Assembly (NCBI GenBank): GCA_963797265.1
Contig: CAWCOY010000001.1
Location: forward strand, 62,001-126,000
Length of the DNA stretch: 64,000 bases
Source: DASUPK01 sp963797265
GTDB taxonomy: Bacteria; Actinomycetota; Thermoleophilia; Solirubrobacterales; 70-9
Reading direction: 5' to 3'
Part shown: piece after piece, positions 1 through 8,760 of the stretch
Position numbering within the stretch: position 1 is the stretch's first letter
Layout of the letters: every line of letters begins with the position of its first letter
Translations under genes and position numbers: made by a program
The notes under the pieces: generated by a model
Seen by the model: the letters and a program-made list of their open reading frames with translations, nothing else
Told to the model about the DNA's origin: nothing
Databases searched by the model: none

Positions 1-2
1 CG

Positions 3-1016
3 GCTCGGCCGGTGGTGGTGGCGGCCAACAAGGTCGACCGCGCGGAGGACCAGCCGATAGCCGCGGAGCTCAACGCCCTCGGTCTCGGTGAGCCGATGCC
101 CGTCTCGGCCTCCCACGGCCTCGGCACCGGCGACCTGCTTGACCTGCTGGTGGAGGAACTCAGGCGGCACCTGCCGGACGTGGCGGCGAGCGATGCCGAG
201 GAGACGCCCCGGATCGCCATCCTGGGGCGGCCGAACGTCGGCAAGTCATCGCTGCTCAACGCGATGCTGGGCTCAGATCGGGTGATCGTGAGCGAGCGGG
301 CGGGGACGACGCGCGACCCCGTCGACACCGAGGCCGAGGTGGACGGCGAGCGCGTCGTGCTGGTGGACACAGCGGGTCTGCGCCGGCGCGGGAAGGTGGC
401 CGGGACGGTCGGCTACTACGCGCAGCTCCGCTCCGAGCGGGCCGCGGAGCGCGCCGACGCGGCGATCGTCGTCTGCGACGCGAGCGAGGGGCTCACCTCG
501 GAGGATCTCCGCGTCGCCGAGGTCGCCATGCGCGCGGGCTGCGCCACGGTTCTGGCGCTCAACAAGTGGGATATCTCGCGAACTGACATAGACGACGCCA
601 GGGCACGCGCCGTGCGGAAGCTTCGCCTGCGCCCGCCCGTCCACACCTGCTCGGCGCTCACCGGACGCGGCATCGCGGCCGTGCTCGGCGAGGCGATCAG
701 GCTCGCCCACCGCTCGGCCGAGCGGATCCCGACGCCCGAGCTCAACCGGTTCGTCGCCGGCGTCGTCGCGGACAGGCAGCCGCCGCAGCGACACGGCAGG
801 CGGCTGCGCCTCTACTACACCGCCCAGGTGGGGCGGCGCCCGCCTCGATTCGCGATCCAGGTCAACGATCGGAGGCTGATCAACCGCGACTGGGCCTTCC
901 ATCTCGAGAACCGCATGCGCGATGCGTACGGACTGCAGGGCGTTCCGCTGGTGATCGATTACGTGCCGCGCAAGAGGGACCGCAACCGGAGCGCACCGCG
1001 CGCGGGCCGGGTATAA
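3..1016 (+). CDS. der: GTPase Der (EngA), 5' end outside the window
   Basis: Double-GTPase ribosome assembly factor acting in 50S maturation. The first G domain is cut by the window edge; only its G4 motif NKVD (about nt 27-38) and the end of the domain remain. The second G domain is complete: P-loop GRPNVGKSS near nt 225-250, a TTRD switch I, DTAGLRRRG as G3, NKWD as G4 and SALTGRG as G5. The Der-specific KH-like domain follows to the C-terminus (RPPRFAIQVNDR...LVIDYVPRKRDR). About 337 codons are visible against a usual length of about 440-490, so roughly a quarter to a third is missing upstream. The next gene starts 10 nt after the stop, so the two are probably co-transcribed. Confidence 0.96.
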   Translation, partial: ARPVVVAANKVDRAEDQPIAAELNALGLGEPMPVSASHGLGTGDLLDLLVEELRRHLPDVAASDAEETPRIAILGRPNVGKSSLLNAMLGSDRVIVSERAGTTRDPVDTEAEVDGERVVLVDTAGLRRRGKVAGTVGYYAQLRSERAAERADAAIVVCDASEGLTSEDLRVAEVAMRAGCATVLALNKWDISRTDIDDARARAVRKLRLRPPVHTCSALTGRGIAAVLGEAIRLAHRSAERIPTPELNRFVAGVVADRQPPQRHGRRLRLYYTAQVGRRPPRFAIQVNDRRLINRDWAFHLENRMRDAYGLQGVPLVIDYVPRKRDRNRSAPRAGRV

Positions 1017-1026
1017 GGGGCGCTCC

Positions 1027-2973
1027 GTGAATGGCGGCGAGGAGTCTCGCTTCGCCCGGCTCCGCCGCAGGCTGAGCCCGCACCGCAGCGAGCCGACGGC
1101 CCCCAAGTCGCCGCCCCCCGAGTCGCCGCCCGAGGAGCCAGAGGCCCCGCCGCCGAAGCCGCTCTTCTCGCTGGAGCCTCCCGAGGAGGAGAAGAAGCCG
1201 GGCCGGTCGAGCGAGTTGGCCTTCCGGGCAAGGACCCGCGTGCGGGCGGCCGGCTACTGGCTGCGCGAGAAGGGACAGATCGCCCAGCGGGGATTGAAGC
1301 GGGGCGGGGCGGCGACCGCCGCGGGCGCTCGCTCAACCGGAGCCTGGTGGTCGAGGCGCTCGCGGGGCACGAAGATCCGGGTCGGCGCGGTGGCCGGCAT
1401 CCTCTTCCTCTACCTGATCCTCAAGTTCCTTCCGGTCCCCGGGGTTCCCTGCCAGGTCTCGGCCGCGAAGGAATGCGCGCCGTCGAACGACACGATCGCG
1501 TACGTTCCCGCCAACGCCGTCCTCTACGCCCACATGACGGTGAACAGCGACAGCCACCAATGGGAGCTGGCGCGCGACCTGGGCGACGAGCTGCCGAACT
1601 TCACCGCCCTACTGCAGAGCGACACCAGCGCCCTAGGTGGGCCGGCGGGCAGTTCGCTCAACCTCTCACAGCAAATCCTGCCCTGGGTGAAGGACGACCT
1701 CGCACTGCTCCGGGTGCCGGAGCCGAAGGGGACGACTCCCGAGACCTACATCGCGGGTGTCGGCGACAGCGGCAAGGCCAACGAGTTCGCGGCAAGCCTC
1801 TCGCCGGGGGGACCGGCCAAGCCGGTGAAGGTGGGCGACGTCTCGATGAGCGTTTACCCGAACGGCGTGGCCACCGCGCGCTCCGGAGATCAGCTGCTCT
1901 TCGGCAACGTCGGTGCGGTTGGCACCGCACTCGCCACGAAGGAAGGGCAGCAGCCCGGGCTGGAGGATTCGAACCAGGACGAGGCGCTCGAGCAGCTTCC
2001 CGACGTTCGCTTCGCCGAGGTCTATCTCTCCCGCGCGGGCGTGCAGCGATTCCTTCCGCCGACAGCGACCGGCGCCAGCCAGCTCGACACCTTCGTCGAC
2101 TACGGCGCGACCAGCGGCATGGCCGCCGGAGCGAGGGCGCGCGACGACGGCGTGCAGGTCAACCTCGTCAGCGAACTCGACCCGAAGCTAGAGCAGCGCA
2201 GCCCTACCGTCTTCGCCAGCCTGCCCAGGTTCGAGCCCAGTCTCGCCGACGAGGCGGGCCCGCGCGCGATCGGCTACATCGGGATCGGGGAGCTCGGGCC
2301 GGCAATCAACAACGCGCTCGCCACGGCGGGCGCCGGCGCGCAGGGGCTGGCGGGCTCGCTGCGGGGGCTGGCCCAGCGGCTCCAGAAGGAGGCGGGGGTC
2401 GACCCGCTCAGGGACCTGCTCCCCGCCCTTGGCGGCCAGGCCGCGCTGGTGGCCGAGCCGACCGCTGCAGCTCCCTACGCGAGCCTGATCGTCGATGGCG
2501 TCGACGAGGAGAAGGCCGGCGCCGCGCTTGCGTCGCTCCAGGGGCCTCTTCTGCGCGCGCTGAGCAGCGGTGGCCCGCGGGTGTCGAGCTTCCAGACGCG
2601 TGAGGTGGACGGCGTCCCGGTGCATTCCGTCCAGGTCTCGCCGAGCATCGACCTCTCCTACGCGATCTTCGACGGGAAGCTGGTCATCTCGACGCAGCCG
2701 CAGGGGATCTCCCAGGTGCGATCGAGCGGCGATGACCTGGCCGGGACGGACGCCTTCGAGGACGCCACGAACCGGCTCCCGGACCGGGTCTCGGCGCTAG
2801 TCTTCCTCAACCTCGATGAGGTCCTGGGACTGGCTCAGCAGGCCGGCCTCGCGGAGAATCCACTGTATGCCTCGCTCAGCGAAGACATCTCTCGCATCGA
2901 CTCTCTCGGCCTCGCCGTGAGGGGCAGCGACGACGAGCTTCAATCAGAGCTCTTCCTGGCCATCCACCACTGA
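1027..2973 (+). CDS. DUF3352 membrane-anchored protein
   Basis: A 648-residue protein with a charged, proline-rich cytoplasmic N-terminus (residues 1-115, many PPE/PPK runs). One transmembrane helix lies near residues 118-138 (VGAVAGILFLYLILKFLPV), and a large extracytoplasmic part begins with DTIAYVPANAVLYAHMTV. That opening (the protein must pay for itself in 'VPANAVLY') and the repeated FASLP/ALVFLNLDEV elements are typical of DUF3352, whose function is unknown. The GTG start lies 10 nt after der, and metK follows after 7 nt, so it sits in a der-DUF3352-metK unit. The family call is from recalled pattern; no enzymatic motif is visible. Confidence 0.8.
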   Translation: MNGGEESRFARLRRRLSPHRSEPTAPKSPPPESPPEEPEAPPPKPLFSLEPPEEEKKPGRSSELAFRARTRVRAAGYWLREKGQIAQRGLKRGGAATAAGARSTGAWWSRRSRGTKIRVGAVAGILFLYLILKFLPVPGVPCQVSAAKECAPSNDTIAYVPANAVLYAHMTVNSDSHQWELARDLGDELPNFTALLQSDTSALGGPAGSSLNLSQQILPWVKDDLALLRVPEPKGTTPETYIAGVGDSGKANEFAASLSPGGPAKPVKVGDVSMSVYPNGVATARSGDQLLFGNVGAVGTALATKEGQQPGLEDSNQDEALEQLPDVRFAEVYLSRAGVQRFLPPTATGASQLDTFVDYGATSGMAAGARARDDGVQVNLVSELDPKLEQRSPTVFASLPRFEPSLADEAGPRAIGYIGIGELGPAINNALATAGAGAQGLAGSLRGLAQRLQKEAGVDPLRDLLPALGGQAALVAEPTAAAPYASLIVDGVDEEKAGAALASLQGPLLRALSSGGPRVSSFQTREVDGVPVHSVQVSPSIDLSYAIFDGKLVISTQPQGISQVRSSGDDLAGTDAFEDATNRLPDRVSALVFLNLDEVLGLAQQAGLAENPLYASLSEDISRIDSLGLAVRGSDDELQSELFLAIHH

Positions 2974-2980
2974 GGAACCA

Positions 2981-4237
2981 ATGCAGAAGCTTTCAGACAA
3001 CGAGTACCTGTTCACCTCCGAGTCGGTCACCGAGGGGCACCCCGACAAGATCTGCGACCAGATCTCGGATGGCGTCCTCGACGCGATCATGGGCGAGGAC
3101 CCCGAGGGGAGGGTCGCCTGCGAGACGCTGGTGAACACGGGCCTGGTCGTCGTCTCAGGTGAGATCACGACCAAGTGCTACGTCGACATCCCGAAGATCG
3201 CTCGCGAGACGATCCGCAAGATCGGCTACGACGACCCGAAGTATGGCTTCGACCACGAGGCATGCGCGGTGCTGACCGCGATCGACGAGCAGTCGCCCGA
3301 CATCGCGCAGGGCGTGGACAAGGGCTTTGAGCAGCGAGAGGGCGAGTCCGCGGACGAGCTCGACGCGGCGGGCGCCGGCGACCAGGGAATGATGTTCGGC
3401 TACGCGACCCGGGAGACCAAGGCGCTCATGCCGATGCCCATCCAGGTCGCCCATCAGCTCGCCCGCCAGCTCGCCGAGGTGCGGAAGGCGCAGGTGGTGC
3501 CCTACCTCGGCCCGGACGGCAAGACCCAGGTCTCCGTTCGCTACGAGAACGACCGCCCGGTCGAGATCGCCAAGGTGCTGATCTCGACGCAGCACCGCGA
3601 GGACGCCGGTGAGCAGCTGATCCGCAACGACCTCTGGGAGCACGTGCTCGAGCCCGTGCTGCACACCGAGTACAAGGAGCTCTACACAGAGAAGGAGCTG
3701 CTCGAGAACTTCATGGTCAACCCGACCGGCAAGTTCGTGATCGGCGGGCCGGTCGGCGACGCCGGATTGACCGGACGCAAGATCATCGTCGACACCTACG
3801 GGGGCGCGGCTCGCCATGGTGGCGGCGCCTTCTCGGGCAAGGACCCCTCCAAGGTCGACCGCTCAGCTGCCTACGCGGCCCGCTACGTCGCGAAGAACAT
3901 CGTGGCTGCGGGCCTGGCGGACCGCTGCGAGCTCCAGGTCGCCTATGCGATCGGCGTCGCCCATCCGGTCTCGATCATGGTCCAGACCTTCGGTACCGGC
4001 AAGCTCTCCGATGGGGAGATCGCCCGCCTCGTCAAGGAGAACTTCGACCTGCGACCGGCCGCCTTCCGCCGCTATCTGGACCTGCACCGGCCGATCTTCC
4101 AGAAGACGGCGGCCTATGGTCACTTCGGCCGCGAGGACGCGGACTTCACCTGGGAGCACACGGACCGCGCCGATCAGCTGCGTGAGGCCACGGGGCTAGC
4201 GGCCGACAGGCCGGTCGCTTCCGGAGCGGAGGCGTAG
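2981..4237 (+). CDS. metK: S-adenosylmethionine synthetase
   Basis: Makes SAM from methionine and ATP in the cytosol. The 418 residues carry all family signatures: FTSESVTEGHPDK near the N-terminus (methionine/ATP contact), GDQGMMFGYA mid-protein, the DAGLTGRKIIVDTYGG substrate loop and the GGGAFSGKDPSKVDRS hexapeptide region. Length is slightly above the usual 385-405. The ATG is preceded by GAGGA four bases upstream, overlapping the stop of the DUF3352 gene, so translation is coupled. There is no room for a SAM riboswitch (7-nt gap). The last codons and the stop lie inside a palindromic element (4214-4247). Confidence 0.98.
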   Translation: MQKLSDNEYLFTSESVTEGHPDKICDQISDGVLDAIMGEDPEGRVACETLVNTGLVVVSGEITTKCYVDIPKIARETIRKIGYDDPKYGFDHEACAVLTAIDEQSPDIAQGVDKGFEQREGESADELDAAGAGDQGMMFGYATRETKALMPMPIQVAHQLARQLAEVRKAQVVPYLGPDGKTQVSVRYENDRPVEIAKVLISTQHREDAGEQLIRNDLWEHVLEPVLHTEYKELYTEKELLENFMVNPTGKFVIGGPVGDAGLTGRKIIVDTYGGAARHGGGAFSGKDPSKVDRSAAYAARYVAKNIVAAGLADRCELQVAYAIGVAHPVSIMVQTFGTGKLSDGEIARLVKENFDLRPAAFRRYLDLHRPIFQKTAAYGHFGREDADFTWEHTDRADQLREATGLAADRPVASGAEA

Positions 4238-4247
4238 CCGAAGCGAC
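4214..4247. repeat. REP-like palindrome, copy A
   Basis: Outer arms GTCGCTTC (4214-4221) and GAAGCGAC (4240-4247) are perfect inverted repeats enclosing an inner hairpin GGC-GTA-GCC (4231-4239). It covers the metK stop codon. A closely related copy with a compensated inner stem lies at 54029-54064. It could also act as the metK terminator, although no T-run follows. Confidence 0.65.
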
Positions 4248-4276
4248 TTGTCCGGGTCCGGCCTATTCGGCCGCGC

Positions 4277-4295
4277 CTGATGGCGAAGCCGTCAG
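4277..4295. repeat. GAA-triloop hairpin next to REP copy A
   Basis: CTGA-t-GGC-GAA-GCC-g-TCAG forms a hairpin with a C(GAA)G triloop and one T/G mismatch. It lies between metK and the convergent PH-domain gene. The same GGC-GAA-GCC core recurs at 54099-54107 next to REP copy B, which suggests the two elements travel together. Confidence 0.5.
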
Positions 4296-4777
4296 CCGGT
4301 TGATTCGGCCTCTCCCTGGAGGCCCGAGAGGACCGGCGTCGCCTGCTCGACCTGCTGAACGACCTGTTCCGGCTGGGCAACGCCCGCGAAGACGAAGTTC
4401 GACTCGTCGGTCCCGGCCGTCGTGAACTCGACGTCCCCGATCTGCATGATCCGCTCGTAGACGCCCTGGTCGTAGTTCACGTTCTGGACGCGCTGCAGGC
4501 GGGTCTCCTGGACCTTGCGGGCGATGATCCCGATCTTGATGTTGAGGCGGCGATCGGTGATCGTGTAGACGGTCGCGACGCGCTTGATGAAGCCGACGAG
4601 GACCGTGATGGCGAGGATCACGACGAAGATGACGATCCCCAGGCCCACACCGTCGATCAGGGCGGCGAGGACCCCGGCGGCGGCGCCGACCAGAGCTCCC
4701 TTCAGGTAGAAGCCGAGGATCGCCCGCCAGGACGGATGCCCCTGGTAGATCACCCTCTCCCCGGTCTGCAGGTCCAC
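4292..4777 (-). CDS. PH domain-containing membrane protein (bacterial PH, DUF304-like)
   Basis: A 161-residue protein: a short N-terminus with the family signature GERVIYQGHPSWR, two hydrophobic helices (about residues 22-62), then a bacterial PH domain with YTITDRRLNIKIGIIARKVQETRLQRVQNV. The last is the standard 'T..RL....G...R....I.L.....V' pattern of YdbT/YdbS-like proteins. I chose GTG 4777 because TACTCT lies exactly 6 nt upstream on the minus strand. The longer TTG form from 4840 would overlap the divergent priA start. Role unknown; the family is linked to membrane stress in other bacteria. Confidence 0.8.
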   Translation of the reverse strand: MDLQTGERVIYQGHPSWRAILGFYLKGALVGAAAGVLAALIDGVGLGIVIFVVILAITVLVGFIKRVATVYTITDRRLNIKIGIIARKVQETRLQRVQNVNYDQGVYERIMQIGDVEFTTAGTDESNFVFAGVAQPEQVVQQVEQATPVLSGLQGEAESTG

Positions 4778-4783
4778 GGCGGC

Positions 4784-4789
4784 AGAGTA
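4784..4789 (-). promoter_or_regulatory. -10 hexamer TACTCT, leaderless PH-domain gene
   Basis: Reads TACTCT on the minus strand and ends 6 nt before the GTG at 4777. A transcript starting at the usual distance would begin at the start codon. Confidence 0.55.
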
Positions 4790-4819
4790 GCCACGCAGCC
4801 GGTCGTCCGCGAGCGCGCC

Positions 4820-4825
4820 TAGGCT
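4820..4825 (+). promoter_or_regulatory. -10 hexamer TAGGCT of priA
   Basis: TAGGCT ends 8 nt before GTG 4834 and no SD lies between. The identical hexamer precedes recG, the APH-like gene and tRNA-Cys. Confidence 0.55.
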
Positions 4826-4833
4826 CGGGGATC

Positions 4834-7023
4834 GTGCCAATTGCCAAGGTAGAACCTCTTCTCACGACCCGGAGCGTCTCCGGGCCTTTCGACTACCGCC
4901 TGCCGGAGGCGATGAGCGAGGTGGAGGTCGGATCCGTCCTGGTCGTGCCCTTTGGGCGCCGTCGGGTGGTCGGTGTCGTCGTCGGCCTCGCCGACCGGAG
5001 CGACCTTCCGCAGGACCGGCTGGCCGAGCCACTCGAGGCGCTGGAGGCCGGTGTGCCGCCGGAACTGGTCGCGCTGGGCCGCTGGGTCGGCGAGGACTAC
5101 TGCTCGACCACCGCCCGCGGGCTTGGCCTGGTGCTGCCGCCGGGGGTGGGGACCGGGGCGGAGGCGGGTCGCGTACGGCCCCTCGTCGAACTCGAGGCGG
5201 AGGCGACCGAGAAGGGGCTGGAGGCGATCTCGGGCGGGGAGCGCCTGGGGCTGCGGCAGCGCGCGGTGCTGCGCGCCCTCGCCGCGGGACCCAAGCTGGC
5301 GCGCCAGCTTGCCGCGGGCGCCGGGTCGGACCGCTCGACCCTGAGGCGGCTCGAGGCACGCGGCCTGATCGAGACCCGCGAGGTAGAGCGTCGCCGCCGG
5401 CATCGCTCACCCGGCGTCGGTGCGGTGCGCGAGGGCGTCGAGCTCACCGCCGATCAGAGGACCGCCCTCGAGAGCGTGGTCGCGGCGCTTCCGATGTTCG
5501 GCCAGGAGCGGGCGCGTCGCTCCTTCCTCCTCCACGGCGTGACCGGCTCGGGGAAGACCGAGGTCTACCTGGAGGCGGCACGCGAGGCGCTCGCTCGGGG
5601 GCGGGGGGCGATCGTGCTGGTCCCGGAGATCGCGCTCACCCCGCAGACGATGGACCGCTTCCGGCGCCGCTTCGGGGACTCGGTGGCGCTGCTCCACTCA
5701 CGGATGCCGGCCGGTGCGCGCTACGACGAGTGGCGCCGCCTGCGGTCAGGCGAGGCGCGGATCGCCGTCGGGCCGCGCTCCGTCATCTTCGCGCCCGTCC
5801 GCGATCCCGGGCTGATCGTGATCGACGAGGAGCATGACTCCTCTTACAAGCAGGAGAGCGACCCGCGCTACGACGCGCGGGAGGTCGCCACGCGGCGGGC
5901 CGCCGACTCCGGCGCGGTCCTCTTGTCCGGGACGGCGACGCCGCGGCCCGAGAGCTGGCATCAGCTCGAACGGCTCGAGCTTCCCGAGCGGGTCGACGGT
6001 CGGGGTCTGCCGCCCGTCGAGATCGTGGACATGCGTGGGGGCATCCCCGGACCCCTTCACCCGAGGACACGCGAGGCCTTCAACGATCTGGCCCGCCAGG
6101 GAGGAAAGGCCATCCTGCTGATCAACCGCCGGGGCTGGTCGACCCATCTCACCTGCCGCTCCTGTGGCCACGCCTGGGAGTGCCCGCACTGCGACGTCTC
6201 GCTCGTCCTCCACCGCGATGGCGGACTGCGCTGCCATCACTGCGGACACGCGGAGGCGAAGCCGCAGGCCTGCCCGAAGTGCTCCTCGGTGACGATCGCA
6301 CGGGTCGGCTTCGGGACCCAGAGGGTCGAGGCCGAGCTCTCCGAGATGCTGGCGCCGCTCGAGATCTTCCGGCTCGACTCCGACAGCGCGGCGAGCCGAG
6401 GGCACGCCGACGTCCTGAGCCGCTTCGAGTCAGCTCAGTCGGGCGTGCTGGTCGGGACCCAGATGGTCGCCAAGGGGCACGACTTCCCGGACGTCACCCT
6501 GAGCGTGATCCTCGACGCCGACGGCGCGCTGCGGTTGCCCGACTTCCGGTCCGAGGAGCGCACCTTCGCGCTGATCACACAGCTGGCCGGCCGCAGCGGG
6601 CGCGGCGAAGCGGGCGGCCGCGTCCTCGTCCAGGCCCTGTCGACCGGGGCGCCGAGCATCCGGCACGCCGCTCGACACGACTCGGCGGGATTCCTCGGGC
6701 AGGAGCTCGAGCGCCGTCGAGCCCTGCGCTACCCGCCCTTCTCGCACCTGATCGAGATCGGGCTCGGTGGAGAGGACGAGGCACGGGTAGAGCGCTCTGC
6801 CGAGACGGTGCGCGAGCTGGTCGCCGACCGGATCGCAGCCGACGACGAGCTGCTCGGGCCGGCGCCGCTCTTCCGCCTACGGGGCAAGCACCGCCGCCGG
6901 CTGATCATCAAGTCCGAGCGCCGCCACGAGACGGTGACGGCGGTCCGCGACGCGGTCGCGACCGCGGTCCGCGACCGAGCCCTGCGGGAACTGGCGATCT
7001 CGGTGGACGTGGACCCGCAGTAG
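4834..7023 (+). CDS. priA: Primosomal protein N' (PriA helicase)
   Basis: 3'-5' helicase that restarts stalled forks. The 729 residues show the N-terminal 3'BD, a Walker A GVTGSGKTE near residue 235, the Walker B variant DEEHDSSYKQ, and SGTATPRPES. The zinc module has four CxxC pairs (CRSCGHAWECPHC...CHHCGH...CPKC), and the helicase C-terminal motif is GTQMVAKGHDFPDV. In many actinobacteria PriA loses helicase motifs, but here Walker A and the DEEH box look intact. The start is GTG 4834, 8 nt after TAGGCT. The neighbourhood metK-priA-def-fmt is typical of Actinomycetota. Confidence 0.96.
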   Translation: MPIAKVEPLLTTRSVSGPFDYRLPEAMSEVEVGSVLVVPFGRRRVVGVVVGLADRSDLPQDRLAEPLEALEAGVPPELVALGRWVGEDYCSTTARGLGLVLPPGVGTGAEAGRVRPLVELEAEATEKGLEAISGGERLGLRQRAVLRALAAGPKLARQLAAGAGSDRSTLRRLEARGLIETREVERRRRHRSPGVGAVREGVELTADQRTALESVVAALPMFGQERARRSFLLHGVTGSGKTEVYLEAAREALARGRGAIVLVPEIALTPQTMDRFRRRFGDSVALLHSRMPAGARYDEWRRLRSGEARIAVGPRSVIFAPVRDPGLIVIDEEHDSSYKQESDPRYDAREVATRRAADSGAVLLSGTATPRPESWHQLERLELPERVDGRGLPPVEIVDMRGGIPGPLHPRTREAFNDLARQGGKAILLINRRGWSTHLTCRSCGHAWECPHCDVSLVLHRDGGLRCHHCGHAEAKPQACPKCSSVTIARVGFGTQRVEAELSEMLAPLEIFRLDSDSAASRGHADVLSRFESAQSGVLVGTQMVAKGHDFPDVTLSVILDADGALRLPDFRSEERTFALITQLAGRSGRGEAGGRVLVQALSTGAPSIRHAARHDSAGFLGQELERRRALRYPPFSHLIEIGLGGEDEARVERSAETVRELVADRIAADDELLGPAPLFRLRGKHRRRLIIKSERRHETVTAVRDAVATAVRDRALRELAISVDVDPQ

Positions 7024-7027
7024 GTCT

Positions 7028-7076
7028 GTTCTGCGTCGACCTTGTCTCGCTCAGCGAAACGATTGGGACGCAGAAC
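7028..7076. repeat. 49-bp concentric palindrome between priA and the AbiEi/DUF559 gene
   Basis: Outer arms GTTCTGCGTC (7028-7037) and GACGCAGAAC (7067-7076) and inner arms TCGC (7047-7050) and GCGA (7054-7057) share one centre at 7052, with further pairs between. It fills the whole convergent gap (7024-7079). The left arm plus two bases (GTTCTGCGTCGA) recurs at 7937-7948 at the other end of the gene. It may be a bidirectional terminator or a recognition site. Confidence 0.6.
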
Positions 7077-7079
7077 GGC

Positions 7080-7970
7080 TCATCCTTCGAGCAACCGTCG
7101 GAGATCCTCGGCCACCTGACCCGGCCGGCGGCTGATCTGCTCCCAGCTGTAACGGACGACTTGGAACCCCTGTGCCCTAAGGGCGAGCTCACGGTCACGA
7201 TCGCGCTTCAACTGTCCCAACCCAGCATGGGCGTCACCCCCGTCGACCTCGACCGCGAGTCGTGCGTCTCGCCAAACGGCATCGACGCGCATCAGGCCGG
7301 TCTTCCGGTTGGCTTCCGGCATCGGCAAGCCGGCTGACTCGCAGAGCTCGAGGAAGCGCTCCTCGAGGATGCTGAGCGTTTCCGCCAGCTCAGGCATGTG
7401 CTTGGCCATCGCGACCCTGAGCGCGCGCGAGCCCCGGCGCCCCGATCCGGCCACGGCGAGGATCTCAGCGGGCGCCAGGAGCTTGCGGTACTCCGCTTCC
7501 GCTAGAGCCCGGCGCAGCTGGCGAAATGGCAGCATCGCGGCGATGTCGAGCAACGTGCGAGCGACGGATGTGACGGGGAAGCCGCTGCATTCGGCACAGT
7601 CAATCTGGCGGGAGTGGTGGACCCGAACATCAGGCAATGAAGAGCGGCGACCTGGGACGGTGAGATGAATGCGCCTGGGTTCGGCGTCGATCAGCGACCA
7701 GATCCAGGCGGCGGTTGTGTGGCTGAAGACCGCTTCGTCGCCCGCGTAAAGCAGGGCTGCCCACAGCCGTCCCTCGATCGAGATCGCCGTGTGGCCCACG
7801 GCGTAGACCCGGCGATGAAGACGATGGAGCCGGCCGGTCTCGAGCCACCGGGCGATCATCGTGTCGCTGAGTCCTATGTCCCTCAGCTGGCGGCGACTGA
7901 CAATGCCGTGCTGCCCGGCGACCAAGGCGTTCAGACGTTCTGCGTCGATCCGTGTCCGACTGTCGGACAT
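7080..7970 (-). CDS. AbiEi-type wHTH plus DUF559 (Vsr-like) protein
   Basis: A 296-residue protein of two parts. The N-terminus (ERLNALVAGQHGIVSRRQLRDIGLS...RLHRLHRRVYAVGH) is the winged-helix 'AbiEi antitoxin N-terminal' module. The C-terminus (residues about 205-296) has MRVDAVWRDARLAVEVDGGDAH...KRDRDRELALRAQGFQVVRYSWEQI, the DUF559 / very-short-patch-repair-like nuclease core. Its D..W....L.vEvDG and R.....R..Gf.v.R..w elements are kept. No AbiEii partner is adjacent, so it is an orphan. Start ATG 7970 sits inside a palindrome; an in-frame ATG at 7991 is the alternative. The gene is bracketed by palindromes sharing a 12-bp arm. Confidence 0.82.
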   Translation of the reverse strand: MSDSRTRIDAERLNALVAGQHGIVSRRQLRDIGLSDTMIARWLETGRLHRLHRRVYAVGHTAISIEGRLWAALLYAGDEAVFSHTTAAWIWSLIDAEPRRIHLTVPGRRSSLPDVRVHHSRQIDCAECSGFPVTSVARTLLDIAAMLPFRQLRRALAEAEYRKLLAPAEILAVAGSGRRGSRALRVAMAKHMPELAETLSILEERFLELCESAGLPMPEANRKTGLMRVDAVWRDARLAVEVDGGDAHAGLGQLKRDRDRELALRAQGFQVVRYSWEQISRRPGQVAEDLRRLLEG

Positions 7971-7980
7971 AACTCGACGC
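7942..7980. repeat. 39-bp concentric palindrome over the AbiEi/DUF559 start
   Basis: Outer arms GCGTCGA (7942-7948) and TCGACGC (7974-7980) and inner arms GTCCGA (7954-7959) and TCGGAC (7963-7968) share one centre at 7961. The start codon (7968-7970) lies within it. Such a site at the start of a winged-helix protein gene fits autoregulation, which is an inference. Confidence 0.6.
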
Positions 7981-8072
7981 AAAAGGGACATGCGGCCATC
8001 GTCGGCGCTGAAATGTCACGTGACCCCTGAGCTGGCGCCCATTCATTGCCGAAGTTGGGCCTAGACCACGAC

Positions 8073-8078
8073 TAGACT
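8073..8078 (+). promoter_or_regulatory. -10 hexamer TAGACT of def
   Basis: TAGACT ends 7 nt before ATG 8086. This favours ATG 8086 over the overlapping GTG 8083. Confidence 0.55.
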
Positions 8079-8085
8079 CGAAGTG

Positions 8086-8760
8086 ATGAGCGACGAGGCG
8101 ACAGAGACACTCGACGACGAGCTGCTCGACGAGGACGAGCTCGCGACCGAGGCCGAGGCTCCCGACGGCCTCGACCAGGAGGCGCTCGAGCGGCGCAGCG
8201 CTGCGCTCTCCCAGGTCGTCAAGTTCGGCGACCCGGTGCTCAAGTCGGCCGCGTCGCCGGTGACCGAGTTCAACGATCTGCTGGCCGAGGAGGCCGAGCG
8301 CATGATCGGCCTGATGCGCGACGCGGTCGGGGTTGGCCTGGCCGCGACGCAGCTCGGCGTGCTGCGTCGGATGCTGGTCTTCCAGGTCGGCCCGGACGCC
8401 GAGCCGACCGTCTTGATCAACCCTGAGATCGAGTGGCGCTCGGAGGATGCCGCCACCGCCGAGGAGGGGTGTCTGAGCATCCCGGGCGTCGTCGTCGACG
8501 TCGAGCGACCGCTCTTCGTCAGAGCCCGCGCCGTCGACGTTCATGGCGAACCGCTCACCCTCGAGGCCTCGGGTCTCGAGGCCCGCGTGATCCAGCACGA
8601 GGTCGACCATCTCGACGGCGTCCTGATGATCGACCGCACCGAGAAGGAGCAGCGCAAGGGCGCCCTGCGTGCGCTGCGCGAGGGCGGAACCTACGCGCCG
8701 GGCGAGCCCGAGGATGAGGGCGAGGAAGCCAAGGAGACAAGCGCTTCACCTCCGGAGTGA
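8086..8760 (+). CDS. def: Peptide deformylase
   Basis: Removes the formyl group from nascent peptides. Motifs are GVGLAATQLG (motif I, usually G-x-G-L-A-A-P-Q; here Pro is Thr), EEGCLSIPG (motif II, metal Cys) and HEVDHLDG (motif III, two metal His and the catalytic Glu). At 224 residues it is long for the family (about 170-190) because of an acidic 40-residue N-terminal extension rich in D/E and an acidic tail. It is translationally coupled to fmt through a 4-nt GTGA overlap, the classic def-fmt pair. Confidence 0.95.
   Translation: MSDEATETLDDELLDEDELATEAEAPDGLDQEALERRSAALSQVVKFGDPVLKSAASPVTEFNDLLAEEAERMIGLMRDAVGVGLAATQLGVLRRMLVFQVGPDAEPTVLINPEIEWRSEDAATAEEGCLSIPGVVVDVERPLFVRARAVDVHGEPLTLEASGLEARVIQHEVDHLDGVLMIDRTEKEQRKGALRALREGGTYAPGEPEDEGEEAKETSASPPE

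Noticed and set aside
2974..2980. SAM riboswitch for metK
   Set aside because: Only 7 nt separate metK from the preceding gene.
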